Positions 10,450-19,896 of a stretch of DNA of 64,000 nucleotides are shown here, in pieces. The DNA is from Oidiodendron maius Zn. Lineage: Eukaryota > Ascomycota > Leotiomycetes > Myxotrichaceae. The position numbers and the translations under genes are program-made. The first letter of the stretch is position 1. Each line of letters opens with the position of its first letter. The notes below the pieces were generated by a model, which was not told where the DNA came from, did not search any database, and was given only the letters and a program-made list of their open reading frames with translations. The stretch covers positions 2,666,001-2,730,000 of the forward strand of contig KN832870.1 of assembly GCA_000827325.1 (NCBI GenBank). The letters are read 5' to 3'.

Positions 10450-11004
10450 ATAGCAGCGTTAACACACTTAATACCAATGCAAAAACCTCAATGAAAAAAA
10501 GTAATAATGCTTTTATAGCTATTAACTTTATATATATTATAGTCTATGTAACAACCTTACTGCAGGTAGGCTCAATAATAGAGTCGCAGATGAGAAGTAC
10601 TGTATTGACGCGAATAGGCTCGAGCCTAGAAGAGGACTCGAATATAAATACAGCTACTGGGTTAACCTTAATATATAGCAGCAGCCAGTCGCGGATTACA
10701 ACTGCCCATGGGCCATGTTATCTTGTGACAGTCATGAGGCACGCAAAGGTCTAATAGCTCCCCGAAGGCACCACTTCTGTGTACGTGACCGGTTGAATTG
10801 TCCCATGAGTTCAGGGTAAACGCCTTCTAGCAAGCAATACCGCGCGTTGCCACATCATTTCCTCCCTTTGGGTATGATGCACCGAGATGGCCGCTTTAGC
10901 GTCTCTGAAATCAGGGAGGTCCAGACTGTGCCCCAGCATGCCGCCCGACATCCATTTATTTCCAATCATGGAATGAAACTATTGGTGCGTTTGCCAGTCC
11001 CTGG
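10450..11004. other. AT-rich spacer, nothing recognised
   Basis: A poly-A/T-rich part (10480-10560) is followed by mixed sequence. The 87-codon open frame at 10491-10754 has no recognisable motif and unusual AT-rich codon use, and looks like decayed repeat sequence. Confidence 0.35.
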
Positions 11005-11512
11005 TTACCTTACCTCTTCACGAGATACATCATTCTCCAGGCAGTGACCAAAACATTCAAGGAACAGTGTGCTCAGAGTGTAGTTGTCTGGAGGTACTGT
11101 AGGAGTGACAACCTGCGCAAGCCATCCCAGAGCAGTCTGCGCGCCGCATCTTGATCCTTCGAACGACATCTTACAGGCAGAAGGATCCTCGCAGAGGGAA
11201 CTGAGAGCAATCAGTCCGAGGATCCCACCATCAAATTCCCACCAGGCCTCACGTTGCATTTGAGTAATTGCATCTGGGCTATTGTGGAACGATGGGAAGA
11301 AAATCGCTTTGGCTGCTTCTCCGCTTCCTTGTCGAAGAACTTCAAACTTGAATTCCCTCAGTTCTGGAGCATTTTCTCGAAGCCAGATGAAAAACATTAC
11401 TCAACCGCCATCCTCCTCCACGGAAACCTCCAAGAGCTCAAGCGAGCGCGGAGTATTCTTAAATCGGTACACAAAGCTCGTGAGCCCCGTCTGTGTGAAC
11501 CCATTTATTTCA
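11005..11512 (-). pseudogene. Unrecognised coding remnant with a premature stop
   Basis: The frame 11397-11005 encodes 130 residues with ordinary codon use (WLRENAPELREFKFEVLRQG, WWEFDGGILGLIALSSLCED, LGWLAQVVTPTVPPDNYTLS). The same frame continues upstream to about 11512 (INGFTQTGLTSFVYRFKNTP, SLELLEVSVEEDGG), interrupted only by one TGA that could have been CGA; another in-frame TAG lies further up. At the 3' end the stop overlaps a GTAAGG donor-like site, so more exons may exist towards 10850. I do not recognise the family. It could also be a real gene with an intron over the TGA (GTTGAG donor). Confidence 0.35.
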
Positions 11513-11767
11513 AGCTAGAGCTAATAACCGGTGGTTTCTCCGCAGGTGGTTACACTAATACTCTGATTGACTGGAGTAAAGATGCAAAATCAAAATAATA
11601 TAGCCTTACTTCTGATATAAGAATATAGCAATTCTAATTTTATAGTGTAATAAGAAGTAGCCGAAAATCACCGAATGTAGAACTGTAATTCCAAGATATT
11701 AGAGGTTTTGGTCAAAAGCTAGGTTGGGTAGCAAAATAGAGGTAAAAAGAAGACGAGGTTTGATTCT

Positions 11768-13684
11768 CTATCTTAGGTTTGTTGGTGCTTCTATCTCAAC
11801 CGGTTCTCTATAACCTTGGAGCTCTAGAGTGCTTGCCGTATGCTCTAACTCGTAGACTAAAGCCGGGAAGTGAGAAGATGGCTCAGTTTTGTTTATTTCA
11901 GGCTCATAAAGCGTATCCTCGGTTATGATACTCCTTTTCCTGTAGCAGAACCACCAGATGCTGACGGCCACAACAGAAAGGAAGACGACACCGCCGACTG
12001 TGCTGCCTACTATGATCTTTGTATTATTATTGTTTGGGGATGAATTCTGCGGGGTATTTAAATCTGTTGAGTCTAAAGTACGAATCAGCTATGCTTTTAC
12101 GTATCGGGCAAAGAGTGTGGGACTAATCGCATACTGGTGTTACTGGTGGTATTTTGCTCAGGCTGGCCCAGAAAAAGTTGTTGGACAGTTCCAGACGACC
12201 ACGGGACCGAATTTAAACCACTAAGGGTATGGTCAGCATAGGCTTTTGGGAGATAGTAGAAGCCATACCCATTACTGTACCAGTCCTTGACAACCTCCGG
12301 GGAATCGTACGGACCAGCCTTGGGATCGTACGAGGTCCTCGGAGACATAGAGGATAGGTCAAACACTCCAAGGCCTCGGGACCAAGGATCTGGGCTTGGG
12401 TCCGTATACCCACCCACCACAATCATCTGAGAGTCTCCTAGGGCGACACACCGGGTCCAGGAGCGAGGTACTGCGGATGTATAATTGGCCTTGAACCAAA
12501 CAAAGCCGGGCAGGCTGAGGACGTAGAAGTCTCCCAGCATGGAAGAGCTTTGCGTTGCAAGCCCGGAATAAACATAACTAGAGCTTCTATTAGCAATCCG
12601 TATTCGTGATAAAGACTTGGACCGAGATATTTGTACATCTCATATGTGTTCTGAGGCCCTTGAACCCCAACCGCACAGAACTCATGTCGTGGCGTGGGCC
12701 GGCTCCCCGTCGTAGTCTGCCAGTACCACTGTCTCGCAAATGGATCGTACACGGTAAGATTATCAAAGGCAATGCCAGGACTCTGGGTTAGGGGAACGAC
12801 GGCATCGAGCCAGTTGTCGCCCGCAGAGGTTAGGCCGCCCAAAAATAGAACAAGACCGCGCGGGCCAAATGCTGGCAAGCATACAGCCTCAGCTCCCATA
12901 GATGTCCCATGATTGGTAAACGGAGCAGCAGACTCGTTGGCCCATGCTTGACTCGTCATGTTGTATGTCAAGAGACCTGGGACAAGTAGGTCCGTTCCAT
13001 TCTGGGTAGTATAAAAGCCGCCCAGATTAAACCCGGTATTGTAGCATGTTGCTGCCGCCCCGGCTGACGCTCGTTGCAGTCCAGCAAACTGTGATGGACT
13101 TTCCAACTCTTCAAATTTCCAAGAACCTCCTCCGGTTCCATCTACTGTTAATTCCCAGTTAAGGTTATCATCAGTATCCGTGGATCCGGTTGCTCCTACA
13201 CCTCCCCACACATATATCAACTGCCTCGCCGCATCAGTCCACATTGCTTCTCGAATCAGCGCTGGCGCCCCGGACTTTACTATGTCCGTCATATTCAAGG
13301 TCGCGTTGGTCCACGCCGTGCCGAGAGGAATAGATAACGTCGAGTTTACTATGGCGAATAAATAAATTACCTCGAGATTGAGAGGATGAAGCCAGCCGTG
13401 CAAGGCATGTCCATCACATCACATTACCTGGAAGAAGGAGCGTTTCGTCGCCTTGTGCATCCTGGTACTGTTGGATCCAACCGCCATCAATGTAGAGGAA
13501 ATCCCCCAATTGAGCGACTACGGTATGTAGATGGTTAGTTCTGATCACTACACCAAGGCTTTCTTGATCAGTTACCTGAATGTCCTCCTCGCTGAACATA
13601 GTCTGCGGTCGCCGGATCGTCAGAGAAGGAGAAGGCCGGGGATATGATGGCAAGAAATGCCACTTGGAAAAATGAGAACCGCAT
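11768..13684 (-). CDS. Kelch-repeat cell-surface protein, single-pass
   Basis: Exons are 13684-13576, 13517-13428, 13348-12637, 12586-12135 and 12063-11768, giving 552 residues. A signal peptide (MRFSFFQVAFLAIISPAFSF) is followed by kelch-type blades: LYIDGGWIQ, YVWGGVGATGS, LFLGGLTSAGD, YVYSG and MIVVGGYTDPSP, each with aromatic residues at the expected spacing, and a PTPRHEFCAV stretch. Several N-glycosylation sequons are present. A transmembrane helix lies at about 471-494 (IIVGSTVGGVVFLSVVAV), followed by a basic CYRKR stop and a 60-residue cytoplasmic tail. The family is a common Pezizomycotina cell-surface protein of unknown role; binding partners cannot be inferred. The start at 13684 is preferred over an ATG 8 bases upstream in another frame because it gives the signal peptide. 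Confidence 0.85.
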
Positions 13685-14329
13685 CCCGGCATAACAGAGG
13701 TCCAAGGAGATATCTTGATGATGACTGACTTGGATACCGGGACGCATCTAAAGGGATCATAAATTCATAACCTGCCAGCGCCATAGCTTCTTGACTTAAA
13801 TGAAACCCTAACCGCCGCAGCACAACCAACAGCCCCCCCTGCGGTCTGTTGGTTAGTTGTTGGGTCGGGCCGGAGCCGCGCCCCATTTGAGGAATGCGGC
13901 CACAGGAGGAAGATCCATCACCTTCCATACTCAGCAGTGTAAGTGGCTTTTAGTAGCCCGTGTGGATATTTGCCGGCCGATAATAGACACACCATTTATT
14001 TCGCTCGCTACTTACAACGTACTAGTACGTTTGTACGAACGTGATCCGTACTCTATTCCCGGAAGCGCCAGCACTGATAGACGCAGGCCTATGAGACAGT
14101 CCCCTATTGTATTAGACCCCTATTAGACCCTTACACCCACGTCAAGCGCTACCATCGACCAACCCACCGCAGACCAACACGGCCAATATCCGCATCCAAT
14201 CAACGCGAGGGGGGCGGCCAGGGCATACCAACCAACCGCATCCCACGTTAAATCTCTCCCTGCAGGCAAAAGGAGATACTCTACCTTGTACCACCACCCC
14301 CCGGCACATCTGGCGTCTTGCTTCTTAAA
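13685..14329. promoter_or_regulatory. Divergent promoter region (kelch gene / SGNH gene)
   Basis: This spacer lies between divergent genes. C-rich tracts occur near 14150-14310 (CCACCACCCCCC) just upstream of the SGNH transcript. No gene is seen. Confidence 0.4.
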
Positions 14330-14488
14330 ATGGCTTGTCCTCCAGGAAACCGCCAGAGAATCGCCATCGACCGCGTCTCTCCGTCCCGAATACCAGCGGG
14401 CTTAGGCATGCGCTCTCGACACGACGCGAAAGCTGTTGTCTCGAACGATTTATCATGGAGCTCGGCGAGCAGTCGACGAGGCTCCTAG
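14330..14488 (+). promoter_or_regulatory. Possible overlapping upstream ORF of the SGNH gene
   Basis: An ATG at 14330 (AAAATGG context) opens a 52-codon frame that ends at TAG 14486-14488, overlapping the main start (14455) in a different frame. If the transcript begins upstream of 14330, scanning ribosomes would meet this start first. The transcription start is unknown. Confidence 0.35.
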
Positions 14489-15836
14489 ACGCGAATGGCC
14501 ACGACAGACTCGATTCCCCCGACGTCGAACAAAATCTAGTCCACATCCCCTCATCCCGCGGCAAAGGAACAGTGTGGAGAGGATGGTTAAGGCGGAAATG
14601 GCGAGACCCAAGGTGGAGAGACCTGGTGGCCGTCACCGTTCTGGTCGGTGTCGTTTGCGGCGCCTTGGGATATACCCTAGGGTTCTGGGCGAGGAAGAGT
14701 CCTGGGAGAGCGTCGCGGCCAGGCGTCGTTCCTCTCCGTGTCATGGTCGCCGGCGACTCAATATCACAAGGTTGTGAATCGCTCCATACGTGGCGCTACC
14801 GACTGTGGGAGTGGTTCCAGGAGAACGATGTTCCCGTCACTTTTCTAGGTCCGTTCCATCAAACGCGGCTCCAGGAACAGGACCTGTCCATCGGAGTTCC
14901 CTTGCCAGCCGCTCGCCCTGGCGATGAACTCGACGGCCCTACAGCGATGGACATCGGCTACGCTCTTGACGTAGAGCCAGAGTTCCTTCGCACCGGAAGC
15001 GCTCACTTGGCCATTTGGGGCAGAGAAATTGCGCAGGATCTCGACATAATCAGCCGGCAAATCCATGATTATCGTCCTGATTATCTACTTGTCGAGCTTG
15101 GATTCAACGATCTAGCATTTGGAGGACGCAAGCCCGACGAAGCCTTAACCCTTATGCAGCAGTTTATAGAGAAGGCGCGAGCAGCTAGCCCGGAGCTTCG
15201 TTTTGCTATCGCCAACCTGCCACAACGGAGCAAGATTGGAGATTTAGACGTTCGAACGGGACAATATAACGAGAAACTCCGGGAAGCGATCCCCAAGTGG
15301 TCGCTGCCTAGCTCGCCCGTAGAGTTGGTTGAATTTATGGAAGCATACTCATGTAAGTAATTGTCTATCCCGTATCATTGCCGAGCGATCATCTAATAAC
15401 CTATTCTGTAGGCGGTCCAATAAATTGCCCTGCCTCATTAGACGGAATTCACCCCAATAGCCAAGGAGAGTTGGAGATTGCGCATGCTTTTAGTAAGACA
15501 CTATATCACAATTTCGGCATAGGACAGCAGCCGCTTGCCCTTCCAGCCGATTTCCCCAGTCGAACTTGTCTTGCCCCAGCGACTGTTGCGACTTACCCCA
15601 ACCAAGAGTATATCAGGTTTACATGGGACTTTGTATATGGCGCCTATGGCTATGAGGTTCAAGTTCGACAAGAAGGCGTCGATTGGGTGACAGACTCTGC
15701 AAACTATACTAAAGAGCGACACATGGATACTCTTTGGACAACGGGGGGAGCAACATGGGAGTTTAGAGTAAGAACATATTGCGAGGTGACTATTAAGTCG
15801 CCGTGGACTAGTGCGGTATCTGCTGCTGTGCTTTAA
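14455..15836 (+). CDS. Membrane-anchored SGNH/GDSL hydrolase
   Basis: Exons are 14455-15352 and 15412-15836, giving 440 residues. A cytoplasmic N-terminus of about 56 residues precedes one transmembrane helix (about 57-77, LVAVTVLVGVVCGALGYTLG), a type II topology. The lumenal SGNH fold shows block I GDSIS (catalytic S102), block III GFND (N218) and block V DGIH (D310, H313), all the expected catalytic residues. After it, from about 345, is a domain of about 95 residues with a TWDFVYGAYGYEVQVR pattern resembling a fibronectin type III fold. The likely role is an esterase or acyl-hydrolase, perhaps on polysaccharide; the substrate cannot be told. The intron splits the codon of the CGPINCP segment. 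Confidence 0.85.
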
Positions 15837-16938
15837 CTTGCTTCTCACTCCCTGGATGTGCATCATTAACATGATTTGATGTATAGCTAGAGGTAAAAGT
15901 TGGGTCAACCTTCAGTCTAAAGATGGGCTGGAGCAGCAGCCAAATACCGGTTCCGATACAATGTCAGAGCTCCGGGCTGGCCATGGAGAATGCAAGTCTT
16001 AGTACTGCGCAAGGCGGAGAAAAATGCTGCGAAATAGCTTTGCTGTCTTAAAATGCGGGCAAACAACTGATCTGGCATTCTAGTATGGCTAGTTTTGCGC
16101 CAACTCTGCAGCTTTTCAAGATAGCGGATCCGTTTGTCTCCAACTCGCGCATTAATAGATATAATGATTCTAGCATTTAAAGCTTAAACTTCAAAATCAA
16201 CTAAAAAGTATGGAAATAACCCTTTCTGACAGGAGGAGAATGCCAAAGAGTATGGCAATTATCTAATACGGAGTATAACTTTATAAGTTAAGTTAATCAG
16301 ATCATAAAATTCATCCCTATTTGCCTCAGGCTTATATATCATTTAATTTGGGGTACATTCACCACGACCTGTACATCACCACCACTACCGACCACTCCTC
16401 CCTCCTGCCAAACAATGTCTCTTTTATCACTACCTGAAGCTAGCTATCCTGACCTCACAACTGCCTTTGATACAATTCAATTACCTGCAAAACTCTAAGT
16501 AAAATCATGCTGCGCGTTACAAGAAAAGGTACATGCGATAGTAAGTTTTTATAATTAAGTGTAGCTTTTTTGAAATAAATTAGAAGAATTTGTTAGGATA
16601 ACTTAGTTACAAAATATTAGATACTAACAAATTTTCGTTAAGATTCCTGTAATTTTGTTAGGGTCGCCAGCTTTACTACGGTGATTTTCGCCTCTCAGGG
16701 ATAGGGGCTAGGCTATTAAGATAAGGACTGACGGATGGCACTGGTAAAGACTCGGGAAGTTCTGGAGTCGACGGCATATATCTCCTTTAAGGTATTGTAA
16801 CCCGGTATCATCTTTATATCCGGTGTACGTGAAGTGAGGACTGTATACTCGGGCCTTTCAGGACGATGGATAAGAGTCTTGATATGGTCATCCCAACCTA
16901 CCCTAACCTACCCTCTAATATACATCCAATCATGCATC
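15837..16938. other. AT-rich spacer with repeat traces
   Basis: It contains the third copy of the GTGATTTTCGC end sequence (16681-16719) and a 10-bp inverted repeat AATTTGTTAG/CTAACAAATT (16587-16596 and 16624-16633). The left part, 15840-16540, shows nothing I can name. Confidence 0.45.
16681..16719 (+). repeat. Dispersed copy of the element end (GTGATTTTCGC family)
   Basis: It matches the inverted sequence at 10411-10449 at 32 of 39 positions without gaps, with most mismatches C/T or A/G. No partner end was found in this spacer, so it may be a solo or truncated element end. Confidence 0.5.
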
Positions 16939-17835
16939 TCAATTTTGAACGCCCAACATCCCTCTTAACCCGCTCTCGACACCTCTCCACCACCTTCCTC
17001 TACTTTCCAAATCATCTCCAACTCCTCCCAGGGCTTCTTCCTTCCTTCTCTTTGCCTCCCTTGCCGAAGCTATGCTCGCTAGTCTCTTGGCTTCGACATG
17101 CTGCAACTCAGCATTTAGCCTCTCTAGTTCTTTCGCTTTCCTTGGAACCATTGTCTTCAGATGTTCCAGTTGCCTGTCCAGCTCAGCCCGTTCCCGAATC
17201 CGTCCTTCCACCAGCGCTAATGTCCTCTCGAGCGGTAAGTTCAAAGTTGGATGCGACCCTGGCTCTTGTGATGCTTTTAGCCTGTCAATGCTAGCTTGTA
17301 GTTGCTCGATCTTATCCGGAAGCTCTTGGAGTCGTGTCGTTTGTAGTTGGACAGCCTCGTACTTGCGTGCCAACTCGCGGCCTTTGTTCTCGAGCTCTGC
17401 CACTAGCTCTGCAACCAGTATCTTCTGTTCTTTCAGCGCAACCTTGGAGATAGCGAGATTCTTTTCAAGCTCCACATTCTCCTGATGCTCTACCACGAGA
17501 GGTGGATCTCCGACAATTGCGCGTATGAATTTCTCCTTTGTGACTTGCTCGACATATGAGAATCGGAGTTTTGAGAATAGTTCCTATTTGGACTTAATCA
17601 GTAAAGTAGCCAAACTGCGTGCTCGATACAGACACACCTTATAGTGTGAAAGATCTGCCTCCAGACTTGCTGGAGTCGGGTTGTCGAAGGCATCCGCAGA
17701 CACATCTGATGTTCGTTCACCTGTATTCCGCTTGGGAAGTCCGGAAATAGGTTCGCTGAGCGTTAGAATAGAGAGCTCATAAGAGCTTTGAGATTGCAAA
17801 ATCGATTCTAGAGCATCTTCATGTGATGGTGCCAT
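16939..17835 (-). CDS. sos7: Kinetochore protein Sos7-like coiled-coil protein
   Basis: Exons are 17835-17638 and 17583-16939, giving 280 residues. The core ADLSHYKELFSKLRFSYVEQ followed by VTKEKFIRAIVGDPP matches the conserved N-terminal block of fungal Sos7, a kinetochore protein described in fission yeast as linking Mis12 and related complexes. From about residue 95 to 250 the protein is an almost continuous coiled coil with heptad leucines (ELENKGRELARKYEAVQLQ and LPDKIEQLQASIDRLK). The intron interrupts the codon series exactly between HYK and ELF; splicing restores the motif. It is divergent from the splicing-factor gene, with 314 bp between the starts. The identity is from the motif; the kinetochore role is by family. 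Confidence 0.8.
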
Positions 17836-18149
17836 AATTCCTCTCAAGCCTTGAGCACAATTTACTCTCTTTATCAGAGTTACAGAATGAAAGCGAATCG
17901 CGCCCAGAGTTTATCGTGATTTGTTTACACACATTTTGCCGCGGTTCACCGCCCCCCTCATGGCCCAAACCGGCTACAACTTTGCCTCAGTTGGAGGCAA
18001 CCTCGCAGAACCAATAGTTCCTATGCTGCATTCTTGTGTTGCGTCTGCGATGTCGTACGACTCCAGAACTCTGTGATACTGCTCCCAGCGCAGCCCATGT
18101 TTTACTTCTCCCAACTCCCCCTTCGCGTTCAGCGTCGTCAACGTCAAGT
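17836..18149. promoter_or_regulatory. Compact bidirectional promoter
   Basis: 314 bp separate the ATGs of the Sos7-like and PRP38B-like genes, so both promoters must share it. No gene lies within. Confidence 0.5.
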
Positions 18150-19496
18150 ATGGCGGACAGTGATATGCTGACCGATGACTATGTCGCTGGTCTGTTGGCG
18201 AAAGATGCGAAAGAGAGCTCAATAAAATACTCCGCAATGGGACTAGATGCATTTAAGCCTTCCAGGTACGTTATCACATAATATATAGAGCCAATATGTG
18301 TTAATTGTACTAGACCTCCTCCAAACAAGCCCAAGCCCAACACAAGATTCCTGAGAAATATTATCAAGGATACGGACAGTCATAACGCGGCTCTATTAGC
18401 AAAGGAAGCAGCAGAATCACGCTCCCGTCTCCAAGGCCTTAATAGCAACGAGTATCGCGAGGAAAGGGCAAGTAGGATAGGCGGAAGCGATATCAGGCGG
18501 CGACAATTGGGGGACATCGCTGCTATTCTAGGAGGCGGGCCTCCTAAGCGGAAGAGAGCCAATGGCCTGGAGAAGGACGAGCTATCGTCGAAAGCACGCA
18601 GTCCCTCGAATGAGGGTGAAGGTTCTAAAGCACGTGCCAACTATAAGACCATACAACCCAGAAGTACCCGCGAAAAGTTCGATGACGAAGAAGAATCTAG
18701 GCGATATAGACGGAGGTCGCGGGAAGGTGATGAAGCCGAAGACTCGGGAGTTCGTAGAATGCATCGACGGCGGAAGAGGAGCATCACACCCGATAAAGAA
18801 AAAGACAGGGATCATAGGCGGCAGAGAAGCACCTCCAGAGATAAAGGGCGGAAGAGGGACTTTGACAAGAGATACCGCTCTCGTTCTCGTTCCCCGAGAG
18901 AGTACAGAACTAAGGAATCACGACATCACCATCGATCATCGAAACGAAGATCTACCTCCCCTATAGTTGACAGAGAAAGATCTCATAGATCGCGCCATCG
19001 TTCACGCACTCCCCAACCTAGAGATAGAGATAGAAGCACAAGTACGAAACCGGCAATGAAAGAAGAATTCAAAGTCTCCTCCGATTCCGATCCCTTGGAC
19101 GATATAATCGGTCCCCGCCTAGCATCGCCCCCTGTGGTACGGTCTCGCGGTAGAGGCATCTTCTCGGGTTCATCGGGAATCGAAGCTCGTTTCTCTGCCT
19201 CCTACGACCCCACAACTGATGTGCAACTTGACCTAGATGAGGAGAATGACTGGGATCAGGCGCTAGAGGCACTACGGGATCGGCAGAAATGGCATCAGGC
19301 TGGTGCAGCGCGGTTACGTGCCGCAGGCTTTACAGATGAGGAAGTAGCGAAGTGGGAGCAGGGCGGAGAGAAGAAGGAGGAGGATGTGAGATGGGCGAAG
19401 CGTGGGGAGAGTAGGGAGTGGGATAGAGGGAAAGTTATTGACGATGAGGGAGTAGTGAGCGTTGATCTGAATTGGGGGCGATTGAAGGATACTTAG
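18150..19496 (+). CDS. PRP38B-like RS-rich pre-mRNA splicing protein
   Basis: Exons are 18150-18265 and 18314-19496, giving 432 residues. An N-terminal block (DYVAGLLAKDAKESSIKYSA) leads to NTRFLRNIIKDTDSHNAAL and a helical RRRQLGDIAAILGG segment, conserved in a fungal family usually annotated as pre-mRNA-splicing factor 38B. The middle, about 150-290, is an RS/RD-rich tract (RYRSRSRSPREYR, RHRSRTPQPRDRDRS) typical of spliceosome-associated proteins. The C-terminal WDQALEALRDRQKWHQ and RLRAAGFTDEEVAKW segment is the other conserved part. It likely acts in the nucleus with the spliceosome; a true PRP38 domain is not evident, so the inherited name may be loose. Confidence 0.75.
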
Positions 19497-19896
19497 ATAG
19501 GCGTTCAGACATTTGTTTACATCTTCTTTACTGCCCTTATCGTCAGCCTCATAGTATAGTTATTTGGCTTCCAACTAATGTGCCGGGGCCTTGACACTTG
19601 TATGTTAAGAATATGGCAACATATCAAGTCCTGACTACCTGTCATCCCGCCGAATGGCTTAAGGCAAGGATGGTTACCGGTCACAAGGATGGTTACAGCT
19701 CCAGGGCTGACGAATATCTATAATTACCACACAATCATTGATTCCGCGTGTCTGGTATCATATAAACTAAAGGCGTATGTACCGTAGTACAACGACAAGC
19801 AAAAGCCCCAAACCAACGCCTTGCTGCAATCTCAGAATCCTACACCTGCTACGAGCGTTCCTCTCCAATAACCATCCCATTTCCAAGTCTCTCGCT
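19497..19896. other. Convergent 3' spacer
   Basis: 400 bp between two convergent stop codons. It has a short tandem-like GGCAAGGATGGTTAC/CACAAGGATGGTTAC pair (about 19662-19696). No gene seen. Confidence 0.4.

Noticed and set aside
11658-11672. CCGAAAATCACCGA as another end of the GTGATTTTCGC family
   Set aside because: Only about 14 bases match, and a similar word at 44968-44979 shows such short matches can be chance.
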